This document shows positions 1-13,697 of a DNA stretch of 64,000 bases, piece after piece. Every line of letters starts with the position of its first letter. The stretch's first letter is position 1. This stretch comes from Akebia trifoliata (taxonomy: Eukaryota > Streptophyta > Magnoliopsida > Ranunculales > Lardizabalaceae): NCBI GenBank assembly GCA_017979445.1, contig CM030711.1:4991221-5055220 (forward strand), read 5' to 3'. The position numbers and the translations under genes are program-made. A model generated the notes under the pieces. The model was not told the DNA's origin and ran no database searches. It worked only from the letters and a program-made list of their open reading frames with translations.

Positions 1-210
1 TTTAGCCCCATGTTTACAAGTTGAAAAATCGTGGACCGTCCATTTTTGTAAATCATTTTTGATGGGTTAGAAGTTTTGGAATGAGCTGATTTTTGGTGAG
101 GATGATCTCCTCACCATAGATCATCCTCACCAAAAATCAGCCCGCATGTAGGACAAAACGCGTTTGTTAAAGTGTGTGGTAAAACTTAGGGTGCCGAACG
201 GGATCCATAT
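1..210. mobile_element. Truncated hairpin MITE (family A) at left edge
   Basis: Contains the inverted pair GGTGAGGATGATCTCCTCACC and its mirror at about 95-145, with flanking gaatgagctgatttttgg / ccaaaaatcagc arms. It shares blocks (ttgaaaaatcgtg, accgtccatttttgtaaa) with the complete copy at 22526-22898. The right end (gaacgggatcc) precedes a TA microsatellite at 207-226. The left part lies outside the window. Confidence 0.6.
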
Positions 211-697
211 ATATATATATATATAAAGGAAACAATATTCCTTCTATTTAACAGCTTTTATAGCCGACCAGTGTGTGTGTGCTATGTTACCGGGTCCCTA
301 ATATAGTAACGAACCGTGAACTGGTATAAGCTGAACCAGTTTGAGATTCGGTTTGTAGTGGTTTTGGTAGAAAACAACGAACCTAACAAACCCCCTTATT
401 TTGGTGAATTTTAGAGATTCCCCCATGGTTTGGTCAATATTAGACAAAACCCTTATTTTAGAAATCCCAAGATTGGGTCAATATTAAATATACCCTTTTG
501 TTTTTAAACTGATGATATGCTACATTGACCTGCTATGAAATTAACATAAGTGACTTAAATATCCGCCATTAACTACCTCTGCAAACCAGGTTTGCTCAAG
601 AGTGGCGAACCACCAAACATGAACCTGAATTCAATCTGAGCGTACCAGGTAACATAGTGTGTGTGCGTGCGTGCGAGAGAGAAACATAAATGAGAAC

Positions 698-3600
698 CTG
701 TGTGATGATTGGTTGTGGTGGCTGTGCATTGGATGAAGAACGAACCCCGACATTCACATCTCTTCCATATAAAGATAGACCCTGATGAGTCTGGTTGTCC
801 ATGGGAGGAAAATCAGCTGGAGGAGGATAATAATTATCATGTTGCCGTGGAGGCATCATATATTGAGGATTCGGTCCAAAACCAGGACCACCACCAGCAT
901 TTGGAGGAAAACCTTGAGGAGGGCCCCAAGACTGGTGTGGTGGGGGCATGTTCTGCTCTATCTGGGAAGGTGGCCTTTGCATCTGCCAGTTGAAGATTGT
1001 AATATTTAAAACAGAATGAATTAATTTAAGACATCAAACAAAACTTTGAATAAAAAAAAAAGAGGTTTTTTGTAGATGAGAGAACACTTACATTTACTTC
1101 AAACAACCCAATTACACTCCGGTCAACCAAAAACTTTCTCAGATGTGATGCAGTTAGTTCAATTGCTTTGTGCACACCACTGGGCTCCCCTTGTATCTCA
1201 ACAATTCTGTCATCTTGCAGAGCAAAAGCTGGTAGATCTTCTGCAACAATTCAAAAACAAGATTGAGAATAAGAAAGTCCAGAAATATAAGACACAATCC
1301 AATATCATAGAAAGTCACATTGCATACAAATGCATGCAAACACAAGCAGATAAACACTCCCGTGTTCAATGGGAATGAGCATTTTTACATGAGATTACCA
1401 AATGCAAGTTGAGTATTTTAATCTTTTGGTGTGAGTTGTTTGAGGAGATCAAGTGTGTCTTCTTAGAAGACTTTTGATGCAGGACGATGACAAGAGATAA
1501 GAAAATAGAATTTGATTTAAGCAAGATAAGGGGGTATAGGGTAGATTTGGTTTAGGAGATTAATAAGTTAGGGTTAAAGAAAGTAGGGAAGGATTAAAGG
1601 GTAAAACAAAATGGAGTTTGTAGGTTTCAAGAATCAAGAATCAAAAATCAAGAAAGGAGTTTCAAGATTCAAGATTTCAAGATTTCTTGAAAAAAATCAA
1701 GAAAACAAAATTTATGGGTTGGGTTCTTGAAAGGATTAAAGGTTTCTTGATCTCTCACAAATAATAATAAATAAATAAAATAGAAAAGATAGATTGAAGA
1801 AGAGAGGATAAGAAGAAAATTAAAAAAAGAAAAAAAATGATATTTACCTTTGAATCACCCCAATAATTTGCATGGCATCATCCATGTTGAAAGCACCAAC
1901 ATTCAAAAAAAATAGAAACTTCTTGTTTATTCCATTCATTCTCCATAAATAAACCCTAATACAATCTATAAATAAAGAAAATCAACTAAGAGTCCTAATA
2001 AAATTAAAATACCTAATTTTCGTAACTTTCTCTCTCCTAAATTTTCGACACTAATAAACTTAAATAAAAAGCATCCTAAAATTATCAAACTGCCCCTAAA
2101 TATTATACTAAGATCATGGACCAATAAAACATGAAAATAAGTCAAAAAACATGAAAATAAAGCCTTAAAATAGAAATCTAAATAAAAATTAAAATCTACT
2201 CTTCAAAATTTGATGTCCCCATCAATTCTCCTCGACTAGGAATATTTCGCCACTGGCTAAATAAAATTGTAGTAATTCTCATCATCAGTTGCATTCCGCA
2301 ATAACTTTCTTTTCAGATGTTCAATTTGTAATCTAGTAGGCTAACCTATGACTTGTAATCTCAACCACTTTTTTTTAATAATTTAAAAGCTCTTTATATC
2401 TTTAGAAAAAGAGGTTATACTAGCAATTACAAAGTACAATCAGCCTAGAGAAGGCATAGAATATCATCTCTTCAATGGATTATTGGAAAAAATGTAATTT
2501 ACGTGAATTTGAGAAGAGAAAGACATGACTAATGATATATGTAAATAGAATGCTAATACGAAGATACCTGAGTGGATTTCAATAAGAGACCGGTAGTGAA
2601 TGCCATGGATGGAGCTTCTGGTTTATTGTCTATTTGAATTTCAATGGAGAAGACATCTCTTGGTATTTTAGGGATACATTTAGGTATGTGAAGTATTTGG
2701 ATGGCAATATTAGGTATCTTAATTAGAAGAGGGTATTTTAGGTATTTTCTATAATAATTTGGATGGATGTTTCAAAATGTCATGTGAGGTCAAGGTTTCA
2801 AAAAGTGGGCCTTTAAGATTGGTCCATATCTTTAAAAATACGACCTTTGCAATCATTTTTCCCTTAAATTAATGCAATAGTTTCTCATCACTTGCCAAAA
2901 AAAATAAGGACTTGTGGAGATCAATCTAGTTGGAAACAAATCTATTTTTTACGGATAATTTATTTTAATAATAAAAAACAAGAGAAAGGCAGCCAATAAG
3001 TTCACAAGCTACAAAAGAAAAGACACAAAAGCTCCAACACTCAACCATATCATAGGAGATCCCACTTGAAAAAAGAGTCCTCAATAAATTGCTTAAAGAT
3101 CCTGCTTCAATAGAACCAACCCCAGATAGATGTACACCCTTTCCCTAAAAAGACGTTGTTCTGTTATAGCAAGATACCCCAACATACGGCAAATGGGGTT
3201 AAGGACCAAAAAAAAATATTTTTTATGGGATGTTCTTTTGAAACGCCAACTGTGAAATAGGGAAACACGAGAAGAGGGACAATGCCAAAGAATTCTGAAT
3301 AACGATAGAAAATGGGCCCATACCTCTCAAGAATAAGAGCAATGGTCCACATAGTAATACTTATGCAAACAAGTGTGATAACTGCTACAAATTAGCCTAA
3401 AATCTACACATTTATAAAATGTCATAAAAGAAAAAGAATAGAAGATATATAGCTGTCAAATTGTTATCCTGAAGAGCCGACACAAGGTTCAAACAAGCAA
3501 TGAGGCAAGAATAATTAAAGCAAAAGCGAATGAAGAGAAAAGATCAAAACAATAGAAATATATTTGCTTTAATAGGCAAGAACCAAACAATTCTGAACAA

Positions 3601-6600
3601 AAATAAAATACTTAGAAGAACACCTGATCCAAGAACTCGAATAATACAATTTGATGCCTCTTGAATAGATTTTATCGTGGCTCCCTGCTTTCCAATTATG
3701 CTTCCAGCTTGTGAAGCTGCCACTAGAAGCCGTGACGAAATCGTGCCACCAGCATTCAGTGGAGCATGGGAAGGATCACCATCCAAACCATCAATAATGC
3801 GCTTGTGAACCCTTAGCAGACCATCAATTGCAGGAGGAATTGAAGCATCCGGCTCTTCCCTTGCTGAAATCATTACCTTTTAAAATTGCAGAAAACGGTG
3901 AAAAGTCAATGTCTAATAGAAAGCTTTGAGTTCACAACAATTTGCAATTCTTTGAAACTCAAATGTATAAATGACTAAGTATTAGCCATAAAGATACTGT
4001 ACACACTTATATTCTTTTCTTTTCTTTATGGTTTGTGTCAAAGGAGGGGAAATTGTGTTTACACAAGGAATAGTACAAAATGAAAATGGAGATAACTCCC
4101 TGTATAAGATCTCTATATACACAGCTCTCGGCCGAGAAATCAGCTAAATCACTATCATCTTTTGGCCTAGAGAGACTTAATGATCCAGCCCCAATTTACA
4201 TATTTTAACTTTTGAAGCATCTATAAGCACTTCATGCATGCTCTTGTGAAATATGAGATTATGCTTATAATAAATTACAACATCATGATGTTCACAGCAT
4301 GTGACCTTAAGATCTTATGGATAACCAACTTTTTTATACCCTTAGTATGAATATGGTTACTTTGTTTTCTTCTTTTTTTATAGGTATGAATATGGTTACT
4401 TTCTAAATAATACTTACTTTGTGCTAATCATTTTTTGTGTTGAGAGCATACTTAGATATCATATTAATACTGAATGTGACAGTATGTTTCTTAAAGTAGT
4501 TTAAACAAGTGTTGAAAGATAACATCCAAGTTCTGAGGTTACCAGAGTGAATGCAGAGCTTCCTTGTACGGATGCAGTCTGGATCTTTGGTTCTTCTAAT
4601 TGGAATCACTTTGGTAATTGATTTGTTGCCTTAGGTTTGCGGACAGAACCTGCACGGTTAGTTTTGGTTATTTGGCGGAAGGTATCGTATTTAGACTTAA
4701 CATAATTTTTAAGTGATATTTTCTTATCTTTTCTATTCTATTTCTTTTTTCCCTTCTTATTTATACGTAAAAAGTTCCATTACAACCCTATGGAAAAGAA
4801 TTTCCATAAAAAGTTCAATTAAAATAAAAGAATTTTTTTTATGCCAGTACTTTTTTAATGTCAAAATGAAGTTCATTAAAGGTTATGTTATTTGACATTA
4901 TCATTCAGAACTATTTATGGGGCAAAATAATTTTGCTATTTCACTGGTACAGGCTTAAGTAAGGCATTCTCTCTATGTGACTTCCTAAGATTCCGACTAC
5001 CAAGGACTTCTCAAGTCCCCTATATGATGATTTAACTAAGCCATTAGACCCAAGTGATTCCATAGCTTCTACAGGGTTTAGAATCTATAAAATAAAAGCA
5101 AAATTTTCAATAAATGTCCTGCGAAAGTATAACTTGTATGCATATAATACTCTTATAATGTTATGTTTCAGGTGAAAAACTTGTGATATTTGTAAGTACC
5201 AATAAATGCAGTGCATCATGATCTACATGTGGCAGTTAGTGCATTGTACGCAAATCTTCACGAAGATTGATAGGTCAAGCCCGATTAACTGACTGACAGA
5301 CCCAAAGCTGAGCGAACTTCCTGAACTTGGGACACATGTCTTGATCAACGCATGGCAACACCCATTGAGTGCCACATAGCACATTAGATAAGGAAGATTT
5401 TCAAAAATTGTATCCAAGTTCAGATGAACTTTGATTTGGAAAGAAAACCAATCAGGATCCCTTTAAGAACTCATTTGTGCTGTATAACATCTATTAAAAT
5501 ACCCCTCCTTCCAAAACCCATCTCAGAGGAAGTGGAGAAAGCAATTCTATGAGAAACCAAATTAGGCTGCGTTTGGTAAAGCTACTAAAGAGTGCTTTCT
5601 TGACTTTTAACTTTAAAAAAAAAAGCAAAAATAAAAATAAAAAATGAATGAGCACGTTTGGTTCAACTAAATAAAAAATACATTTACAAAATAGTTTTGA
5701 AGAAAAAGCATTTAAAGTAGAAGTGATAGGGAAACATTTCTAGTTAACGATTATGCGGGGAGTAGAATTTCCGCCATACATTGTTTGTTAGTTCAAAACT
5801 TATGCCTTATAAATTTCTTAGATAATAGACATCCCTACGAACACAAGGACAAGTGAGAAGTACATGTAAAATTTTATCAACTTTAAAGGCACAAATTGGA
5901 TGCATTCCTAAATACAGAATGCTTGATGTAAGTTTGTGATATTTATTTTTTGGGCCCACTAATCCTATGAACTGATCTTTGATGAACTTATACACAAATA
6001 CCCAATTATATTGGAGACTTAAATATCATTAGATTAAAAAAAAATCACAATTGGTCTCTAATAATTGTTTTGATGTTTTTTTCTACGCAATCAATCTATG
6101 ATGAACCTTCTTAAAATTGCAGCTTTGATGAATGTGAGTCTAACTGGATCTCTCTCCCTCTATTTGTTCTTTCCCACAACTCTTTCTTTTGGCAATTTCT
6201 TCTCTCTCTTTTATGGCTGATCCAAACAATGCTGGAAATTTAAGAGAACACTTTGTTACCTAGGAAGATCTACTACCCATGTTGTTTTAACAACCTAAAA
6301 CTGAGTTGACTCGTCTGAGACATCGTATATTGAACGAGATAAACATTTAACTCCATTTATAATTACGTCTTAACATATATCTACATGCAAATAATTATAA
6401 TAAAAAATTAAATAAGGTGGATTAGATGATTCTTACCAAACGGACTTTTGTTGTTTAAAGTTAATATACAAAAGTTATTCTTACCAAAGTGTTGTTTCAA
6501 AAGTTACTTAAAAGTCACATAAGTAATACCATAAACATCCTTAAGTGAATCGGCGAAGTGCCCATGGATGTACTAGTTGATTTCCTAGCGATGAACCACA

Positions 6601-8944
6601 TAAAAGAGTTGTGCATCTTCTCTCTCCTTTCTATGTTCTCCATCCCTCATTGTTACCCCAGCTTCACCGTCTTTGATTGTGTGCGCATAGTGATGCATTG
6701 AGAATAATATAGAAATACCCACACATGACAAGTTCAGGTCATCATCCCAAGCATGGTAAGTGCACAAGACTAGAGCTCTTTTGCGAGACCATGATGAGGT
6801 AAGGCTTTCATCTTGGCCATAACGAATGGATGATCGTTGGGGCCCCAACCATTATGAGGTCAAGGTTTATCCCAACCACATGGTTGATTGTTGGGAAACC
6901 ATTGGCTATGTCCATGGCCCTCGGGCCGATACATGAACTTGGTTTCTCATATAGTTTCTTCCCCTACTTTAAAAGTAGATTAAAGGTGTTATCATGATGG
7001 ATGAAAAACCAATGGCATTGGAAAATATTAAATGGTCAAGAATGTTAGTAATGAACACAAGAGATGTTCCCCCTTTAGTGAACATCCTGGTGAATAATAT
7101 TTTTTTGATAAGTGTAAACCAATATTAAGGAAGGGGAAAACAGAAAGTACAAATGGAGGAGGCCAAGGTAGTCCCAAAGAAAGGACAAGCAAGGAAAAAA
7201 GAAGAAAAGGAAACTATGTTACGTATTACAAATAGAATTCCATCTAAAAACAAAATCATCGAAAGAAACCCCCAAGAAATCCTTGCTTAATTTGGACCAT
7301 AGGTACAGATAGCCCAATATCTCCATGAAAACGCCTTACCTTACCTTGGAACACCCTGTTGTTTCTCTCTTTCCAAAGACCCTAAACAATGGCTGAGGGA
7401 AGAATAACCCAAAGGTGCCTTTTTCTTAAGGAAAAAACATTATAAGCCCACCCTTCTAACAAAGAAAGTAAATTGTGAGGTAAGACCCAATCAATCTGGA
7501 ACTGCACAAGGAAAAGAGACCGAATATCTCTAGAGAAGGAATAATGGATTAGAGTGTGATCAACAGATTACCCATCCTTCATGTAGAGATGACAAAAATT
7601 AAGAGTAATCCAGCCCCGGATGATCAAATTGTCCATGGTTAAAATCCTACCTAAGGAGGCCAACTAAACAAAAAAACGAGACCTTAGAAGGAACTAACTT
7701 TGACCAAATGATAGACTACGAGAAAAACATATAATGGGGGCTTGGAGCCACCCAGCAAGCATATCATCAGCTCTATTAGTTTCTCTAAAAACAAAATAAA
7801 AGAAATAGAAGTAAAGAGCTTCTTGAGTTCCCTAATCTGGTGGACCATGTTCTCCTCCTTCCAAGGGCAATCCATCTGATTGGACAGAAGGTTTGATTGT
7901 AAAGGAGTATTCTCAACCTGTTATCTCTATTCAGGCCAATACACTATCATTTCCTACCTTTGTCATTTGGGGCTCACCTCCAACATTGCAATCTCCTTTG
8001 TGTAGATCGTGGACAGCTAAAAAAATAATTTGACATTCCACCATCTCTCTCTTAAGAAGATTGTAGTTGACCATTTGTTGATATGCACGAGTAGTAGGTA
8101 GACTGTGGAAGACCTAACCCTCCATTGCAAGCTTGCAAGGAAGGCGTAGAGTACAACATTTTAGTTCTTTGGCAATGGTTGGGACATCGTATTATGCTCT
8201 CAGAAGTTGGATGTCAGACATATTTCCTTCCTGCAGCAGGGCCATTTGGATTTCATATAGCCTTCGCAAGCATTCTTATCCCTTGGATCGTATTTTTGCT
8301 AGGATTTGTCCCTTTAATATAATGATACTCTTACTTGTAAGAAGAGTAGATTGAAGGCCTTTACACAACTAGATCATGATCATGAAAAACAAAAACAACA
8401 CGCAATAGAAGACAAGAAGACCAACTTTTACATCGATCACAAAAACCTGATTGTTAAATGAAAATGCAATCACCAAAGAAAAACACACTCTTATTTGATA
8501 GTAAATTACTAAATCTTTAAAGAGATTATGAGTCAGAATAGTGCAAAGTTAACTCTATGCTTGACAAAAAACAGCAGAACATCACCGAACAAATCATGCA
8601 ATTGTTGTTTACAAGTAAAAAGTCCATCAAAGAATTAAACAAATCTACCAGAAACAACTTACAGCTCTTTCTTGGGTTCCTGGGGGACCATCAAGAATCT
8701 TAATGCGAGCCCTCGTCTCCTCGCACATTCTTTTAATGAACTCTCCTTTGCGGCCAATAATACCACCAACTTTTTGTGCAGGAACCAGTAGTCGAAAAAC
8801 ACTTTCTCCAGGCCATCCAGGCCACCTCTTTTCACCGACTTCCACTCCTGCGTCATCATCATGTCCATGCTTTTGTTGAGTGTCTGAGTCCTCAGGCATA
8901 CCAATCATGTCTTGTTCATCAAAATTCTCCCCAGACAGAGCCAT
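698..8944 (-). CDS. FLK: FLK-type KH-domain RNA-binding protein (partial, 3' end off window)
   Basis: Nuclear KH-domain RNA-binding protein of the plant FLK/PEPPER/HEN4 group; in Arabidopsis FLK promotes flowering by acting on FLC expression. I see four coding exons on the minus strand: 8663-8944 (ATG at 8944), 3624-3876, 1092-1240 and 698-982, all with GT..AG borders and continuous frame (323 codons). KH1 carries the GRKG loop at residues 64-67, after a [10 protein letters not shown] lead-in. KH2 carries GKQG at about 156-159, and its last strands continue into exon 3 ([11 protein letters not shown], then [10 protein letters not shown]). Exon 4 encodes the Pro/Gly/Asn-rich linker ([19 protein letters not shown]). 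The family has a third KH domain after this linker. It is not found at 1-697, so it should lie beyond position 1, or the gene is truncated. The assignment to FLK rather than PEPPER rests on remembered family sequence. Confidence 0.85.
983..3623. other. Introns between FLK-like exons 2-4, no gene seen
   Basis: Besides the 149-base exon at 1092-1240 this stretch is AT-rich intron. About 1590-1830 is a low-complexity run of aatcaaga-type repeats. About 1900-2240 (ctaatacaatctataaata and a 'gatgtccccatca' stretch) resembles the edge of a decayed copia-type LTR on the minus strand, which I cannot establish. No other supported coding sequence. Confidence 0.4.
3877..7079. other. Large FLK-like intron, proximal part
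   Basis: AT-rich intron without a supported gene. About 5565-6540 is bounded by 'gcgtttggtaaagctact' and a rough inverse (ttaccaaacggac... / cttaccaaagtg), and may be an old non-autonomous hAT-like element. The ends are too degraded to assign. Confidence 0.3.
7080..7900 (-). pseudogene. Decayed LINE (L1-type) ORF2 C-terminal fragment
   Basis: On the minus strand, conceptual pieces match the region downstream of plant L1 reverse transcriptase: [14 protein letters not shown] followed by a Cys/His stretch ending in SVDH (about 7560-7650), then [13 protein letters not shown] (about 7335-7380). A RNase-H-like tail, [12 protein letters not shown], is readable at about 7755-7790 but lies upstream of the zinc-binding block, so the remnant is rearranged or composite. 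Stops and frameshifts are present, and no intact ORF remains. A T-run at about 7100 on the plus strand may be the element's poly(A) end. It sits inside the long FLK-like intron (3877-8662). The stretch 7900-8330 may be a further 5' piece in the same orientation, but it is too decayed to call. Confidence 0.6.
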
Positions 8945-9870
8945 ATATCCCACTGATGAACGCCAAAGAAACGGAATCAATAAAATTGTATAGAGGCAAA
9001 GAATACAAATCACCATTATATAATGAACTCAAAACCAATTTATGAACAACAACAACAACCATGTTTCAAAATATCAAAATGTATCCAATATCAAACAATA
9101 ACCCACCGAAACATTGAGCGTATACAGTATTGGGTTTTCTCTTGATTGATACATTGCCTTGAGACGCGATTTTAAACTTGCATTTTTTTTTTCCTTTAAA
9201 TGGAAATTTTATAAATAAAAAGATAGGGAAATATAATTGCGCAAAAGGAGAACGGAAAGACGAAAACAAGAATATTAACATGCTCAAACTCCTAATTACT
9301 AAAATCAACACATGCAAACAATATCCAATTCAAATAAATAAAATAAAATAACATCAAAGACCATGACTCTGAACCTAAGAACAATGTATTAACCTAGAAT
9401 CCAAGTTCACGACAGACCATTTAAAGATCTCACAACCCTAAATCAAATAAATTTTCACCAAAATAAAACATCATGAACAATTACAGAAATCTTAAAAACA
9501 CACAAAAATAGGGGTAAAATAACATAATTTCCCTAACTATAGCTCCAAACCTATATTCCAAGAAACTCACAAACCCCAAACTTCTCTAGCTTCTTATAAT
9601 TCATCAGAAGCTACAGATTTCATCTCTGTGTGCACTTGATACATTAAAAAAAAAAACCTGTAAGCCGAAAGGAACTTTCTAAAAAAAAATTAAAATCGAA
9701 AATAACGGAGAACAGATGGAGATTAGCCCTGAAACCCTAGAAAGGCTAGTGAGTTTTGATTTTACTTACAGTGTTAGCGATGAGAGAACGAAATTTAGAC
9801 TGATTTGAGATCGACCGTACAAAAATAGAGGAGAGTAACGAGGAGGCAATTAGGTTTGTATTTGGGGATT
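8945..9870 (-). other. 5' UTR, leader intron and promoter area of the FLK-like gene
   Basis: The coding exon begins at about 8952 after an acceptor (CAG), only eight bases before the ATG, so an intron splits the leader. A donor GTAAGT on the minus strand at 9764-9769 would pair with it, giving an 817-base leader intron (8953-9769) and a non-coding first exon from 9770 to roughly 9860. The upstream limit is a guess; I saw no clear TATA box. Leader introns are common in plant RNA-binding-protein genes. Confidence 0.5.
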
Positions 9871-10022
9871 TTTGAAAGAGGGTATTTGCCTATTCGGTGA
9901 AGCCCTGATGATGGAGATGATTTCGATGATATTTTCCATTATTTACTATTACGTCCTTCTCGCCTCATTTTTATTTTATTGAACCCTTTTAATGACTACT
10001 CTACCATCTTTGTATAATTTCC

Positions 10023-10237
10023 GAATTAGAAAGTCTTCACATGGTCATCACTCAGCTGACGTGGCACGAACATAAAATCATAAATATTTTTCCTCGGGAC
10101 ACACAACTGTACATCCCCATAAAAGACGTGCTGCAATGTATCCCGAGAAAAAAGATCTATGGTTCAGTGTCTCTGCCATGTTAGTCAAGTATTGACCGAG
10201 TAAGACTTTCTAGTTAGAAAATCAGCACTCTTGCATA
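10023..10237. mobile_element. Hairpin MITE (family B, Mutator-like)
   Basis: Inverted arms aattagaaagtc... and ...gacttt-ctagttagaaaatc surround the family core, in which a 'cctcggga' and a 'tcccgagaaaaaagatctatgg' half face each other. Flanks gtataattt and gcataattc form an imperfect 9-base duplication, as expected for Mutator-type elements. It lies just upstream of the FLK-like gene. Confidence 0.5.
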
Positions 10238-11146
10238 ATTCACCCAAATCTCGGTGGCCCGACCCCATGTTTGATTGGATCTTACTGAGTCGGGTCCACT
10301 CTTACTATCAAACCTCGTTCTCGCGCTTTGAGAGATAATTATTCTCAAAATATGGGAATTGGTTCATAAAATATTAAAAACCTATTTTACATAAGAATCT
10401 CATTCCATTTATCATATTATAAATTTGTTTTATTTTTTAAATAGATTTCTTTTAATGATAGAAATTTCAAACCCGTAAGCCCGACAAGCAAAAGCGAGGC
10501 AACTGGTATTAATCATATATGTCTTCAAAAATAAATATTACAATGAAATATTGGTGAGTATTACACTTAGCAACAAAAAATTAAGATATTGTTTTAATGA
10601 CATAATTCATCTAAAACTTTTAAAACTAAAGAAGATTTGATCGTTAAAATATATATATTAATAATATTTATCAAGAATTATTTTTTTATAACTAATCGGA
10701 GGTTATTAGCTACATAGTAACATTGGTGATATTAGTCAAGTTATATAAATAGTTATAGAAAAAGAAAAAAAAAACAATCTAGTGGATATAGGACAATTGA
10801 AAATATGATAGACATCGACCATAGACAAGTCATGATTGTATTTTTTTATATATAGATTTGGTTAAATAAAATACATTTATTTTCTTAAAATTGCCAATTG
10901 TAAAATATAAAAAACAAAAAAAAAAAAAAAATCAAGAGAGAACAAGTGATGATAGAGTAAATAAATTGAAGAAAGCATGTTATAATCGATATTTTTGTAC
11001 ATTATATATAACGCTCTGGATGTGCTCCACACCTTAAGATATTTTAAACTTGGCACCCCCACGTTTTTTTGGCTTCTATCTTCATACCTTCTCCACGCTA
11101 TAGTCACTAAAGGAAGGGTACACTAATAAGGTGCAAGTTTCAAGAT

Positions 11147-11981
11147 TAATAGTAGGGGTGCACATTGGATCGGGCCAAATTGATAATCGAACCAAAACAA
11201 GATAGTTCGAGTTGGTTTGGTTCAGTTTCATAGACAATTGGTTCAGTTCTAGATTGAAATTTTGAAAAACTGATTGATTCAATTTGGTTATTGATTTAGG
11301 ACATCTTAGAACCGAACCAATATTCATTTTATTAATATAATAAAATATATTTGATTTTTTGAGAAGGAAATCATAGCGCCACCGTCGTCACCCCTCACCA
11401 GTGATCCATCTCCGAAAAAGTTCTCTCTCTACTTCATTTCATCCATGTAATGGCATGAGCATTCTCAATCTCACTACATCATCATACAAGCTTTAGTTTT
11501 ACATATGATTTGAGTGCCAATATTGCTGCACCATGGTTTTCGTCATCATCGTCAATGTCGTCTTGATCCTTTGTGTCTTCTTAGTTAGTTTATGTTTAGT
11601 TTATTGCACATTAAAGCTATATTTTCATAATTATTGTTTCTTGATTTTTCAAAATTTGACTCCATGGTAGCAACATATGTTGCTTTAGATCTTCCTCTCT
11701 CTTGGGAACTCGTACTAATATCTTCTCTTGTTGTGATTTTATTGTTTGTGCGTTCCTTCCCACTTGCATCATACGTGTTTGTGTATTTGTCTCTTTTAGG
11801 AATACAACTTTTGGTGACCCGAGAATTGAACGAAATCAAACCAAACTACGGTTGGTATGGGTCGGGTCTGTTCGGTTCTAGGGTATATTCTGTTCAATTT
11901 CGATCAGGAATTGTAAAACTGACATAGTTCGATACGATTCCAATTCTTCCCCCAACCGGAACTGTGTGCTCCCCTAGTTAA
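11147..11981. mobile_element. Non-autonomous DNA transposon with TAGGGG termini
   Basis: Left end taggggtgcacattggatcg and right end (reverse complement) taggggagcacacagttccg form imperfect inverted repeats, flanked by similar ttaata-containing bases. The interior has several GGTTCGGTT-like stretches of the type common in plant intergenic hAT-like elements, and no transposase ORF. Confidence 0.45.
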
Positions 11982-13412
11982 TAAGGTGGTTGTCACATCC
12001 ATACAGTTTTTTAAGTTGAGATTTGTGAGAATTCAATCAACCTCTTTAAAGATGAGAGTTCAATTAGATGATCAATCGATAGCTTTGATTTCAAAATAAG
12101 GTGGTTTGGTGCCTTGTTAGCAATTCAGAATATGACAAAATTTTGATTCGTAAAAAATTCGAGTTCTATTCGATTTTGGATTGCAAAAATCCGGTCAAAA
12201 TTTTGATAAATGAAAAATATGCAGCATATGTTTCATACTTGTATTATCTGTCTCATTTAAAAAATTCGGTAATATGATAGTGATGGTGAAGATGAAATTG
12301 GTGATATTAATAGTGATGGTGAAGGTCATGATATATTGGTGATGGTAATAATGAGGGCATTGAGGTTATTATTCCATTGGTTTATAAAAAAAGACCAAAG
12401 TCAAAGGATAAATCATCAATTTGGAAAATTAGGGTATAATCTCAAATAAATTTAGAGGGGCCATGTCATTATCTGTTTAAAGATAAAAAATGACATTTAT
12501 AACGTAAAAAGGTTAATTCCTCCCAAATTTTGAAGCATGTTTGCTTCAAAGACGATTTGTGTTATACATCACAACTTAGAAGTTTACACTTTGTAACATG
12601 CAACAAGTTATAGTAGCATTTTTTGTTCCCATTGAGTTTTATAAAAGTTCGTAAAAATCATTAAAAAAAAACGTGTTTTATTTATTTTTCTCTTAAAATA
12701 CGTGAATTATTCAAAATAGTTTAATAATCCGGAGAATAATACTTTCATTCAAAAAAAAAAAATGAAAAATTCATGAAATTTTCAAAAATTAACAGGAGAT
12801 TGCTAACAAGGGTCCGGTGTAGGGCTACCCAATGTACGAAAATCCCAAGCCCAACCCTCTAACTATAGAGGCCCAGTAAATCCAAATTAGAATTAATGGG
12901 CCTAGTTCATGATAGGTCAAACCAGACCAACCCCAACTGACAAACCTCTAGACACATCTCCATCAAGTCGAAGAATGTTTTCAATGTGTTAAATAGAGTG
13001 TTAAGATGTATAATATACACATTGTTTTATTCATGTTTGAATAATATTTGTTTGTGAGGGTCCAAACCTTAGAGAGCCTCCTAGGAATTAATAAAGCATT
13101 CACCTAACCAACATATTTTTATTAATGTTTACTTCTTCTTTCTCATCCAAATATTACTCCCTAAAAGCCAACAATTTCATTCATGAAAACCCTGACATAT
13201 AGAATTTAGGACTGCCAATGGGTTGGATCAAACTTGAAATCCGATTCATCTGGTGTGATAACTTTGGATATGGATCGAGGGTTTCAATTCTGATAAGGCT
13301 TTGATCCATCGTTATAGATAAACCATAACTTGATTAGATATGGCCCCAATTCAATAAAATGTGAGATAGAACGTAAATTATACAATATTTTGTTTAGATA
13401 TATATGATGTGT

Positions 13413-13697
13413 GGGTAGGGTTCAAAAGTCAATGTTGGGAACTGATTTTATGTGAGGATGATCTCTATCCTCACAAAAAATCAGTCCAATCTGAAACTTT
13501 GAACACCATCAAAAGTGGTTTACAATTGTGAATCGTCGATTGTAAATCACTTTTGACGGAATTATAAGTTTTAGATTGGGCTGATGTTTTGTGAGGATGA
13601 TCTACATGATGAGGATATCATCTTAAAAAAAAAAATCAGCCCAATCCAAAACTCTTAAGCCTTATAGGATGAAGGCATTGGCTGTTGAACGGGACCC
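13413..13697. mobile_element. Hairpin MITE (family A)
   Basis: Ends gggtagggttcaaaagtcaa and (reverse complement) gggtcccgttcaacagccaa form inverted repeats. The interior has two gaggatgatct/agatcatcctc-type hairpins and a central GTGGTTTACAATTG/CAATTGTAAATCAC-like palindrome. The 9-base flanks do not match, so the site is old or rearranged. Confidence 0.55.

Noticed and set aside
709..1009. Plus-strand ORFs opposite FLK-like exon 4
   Set aside because: The minus-strand reading carries the conserved Pro/Gly linker with matching splice sites; the plus frames are shadows.
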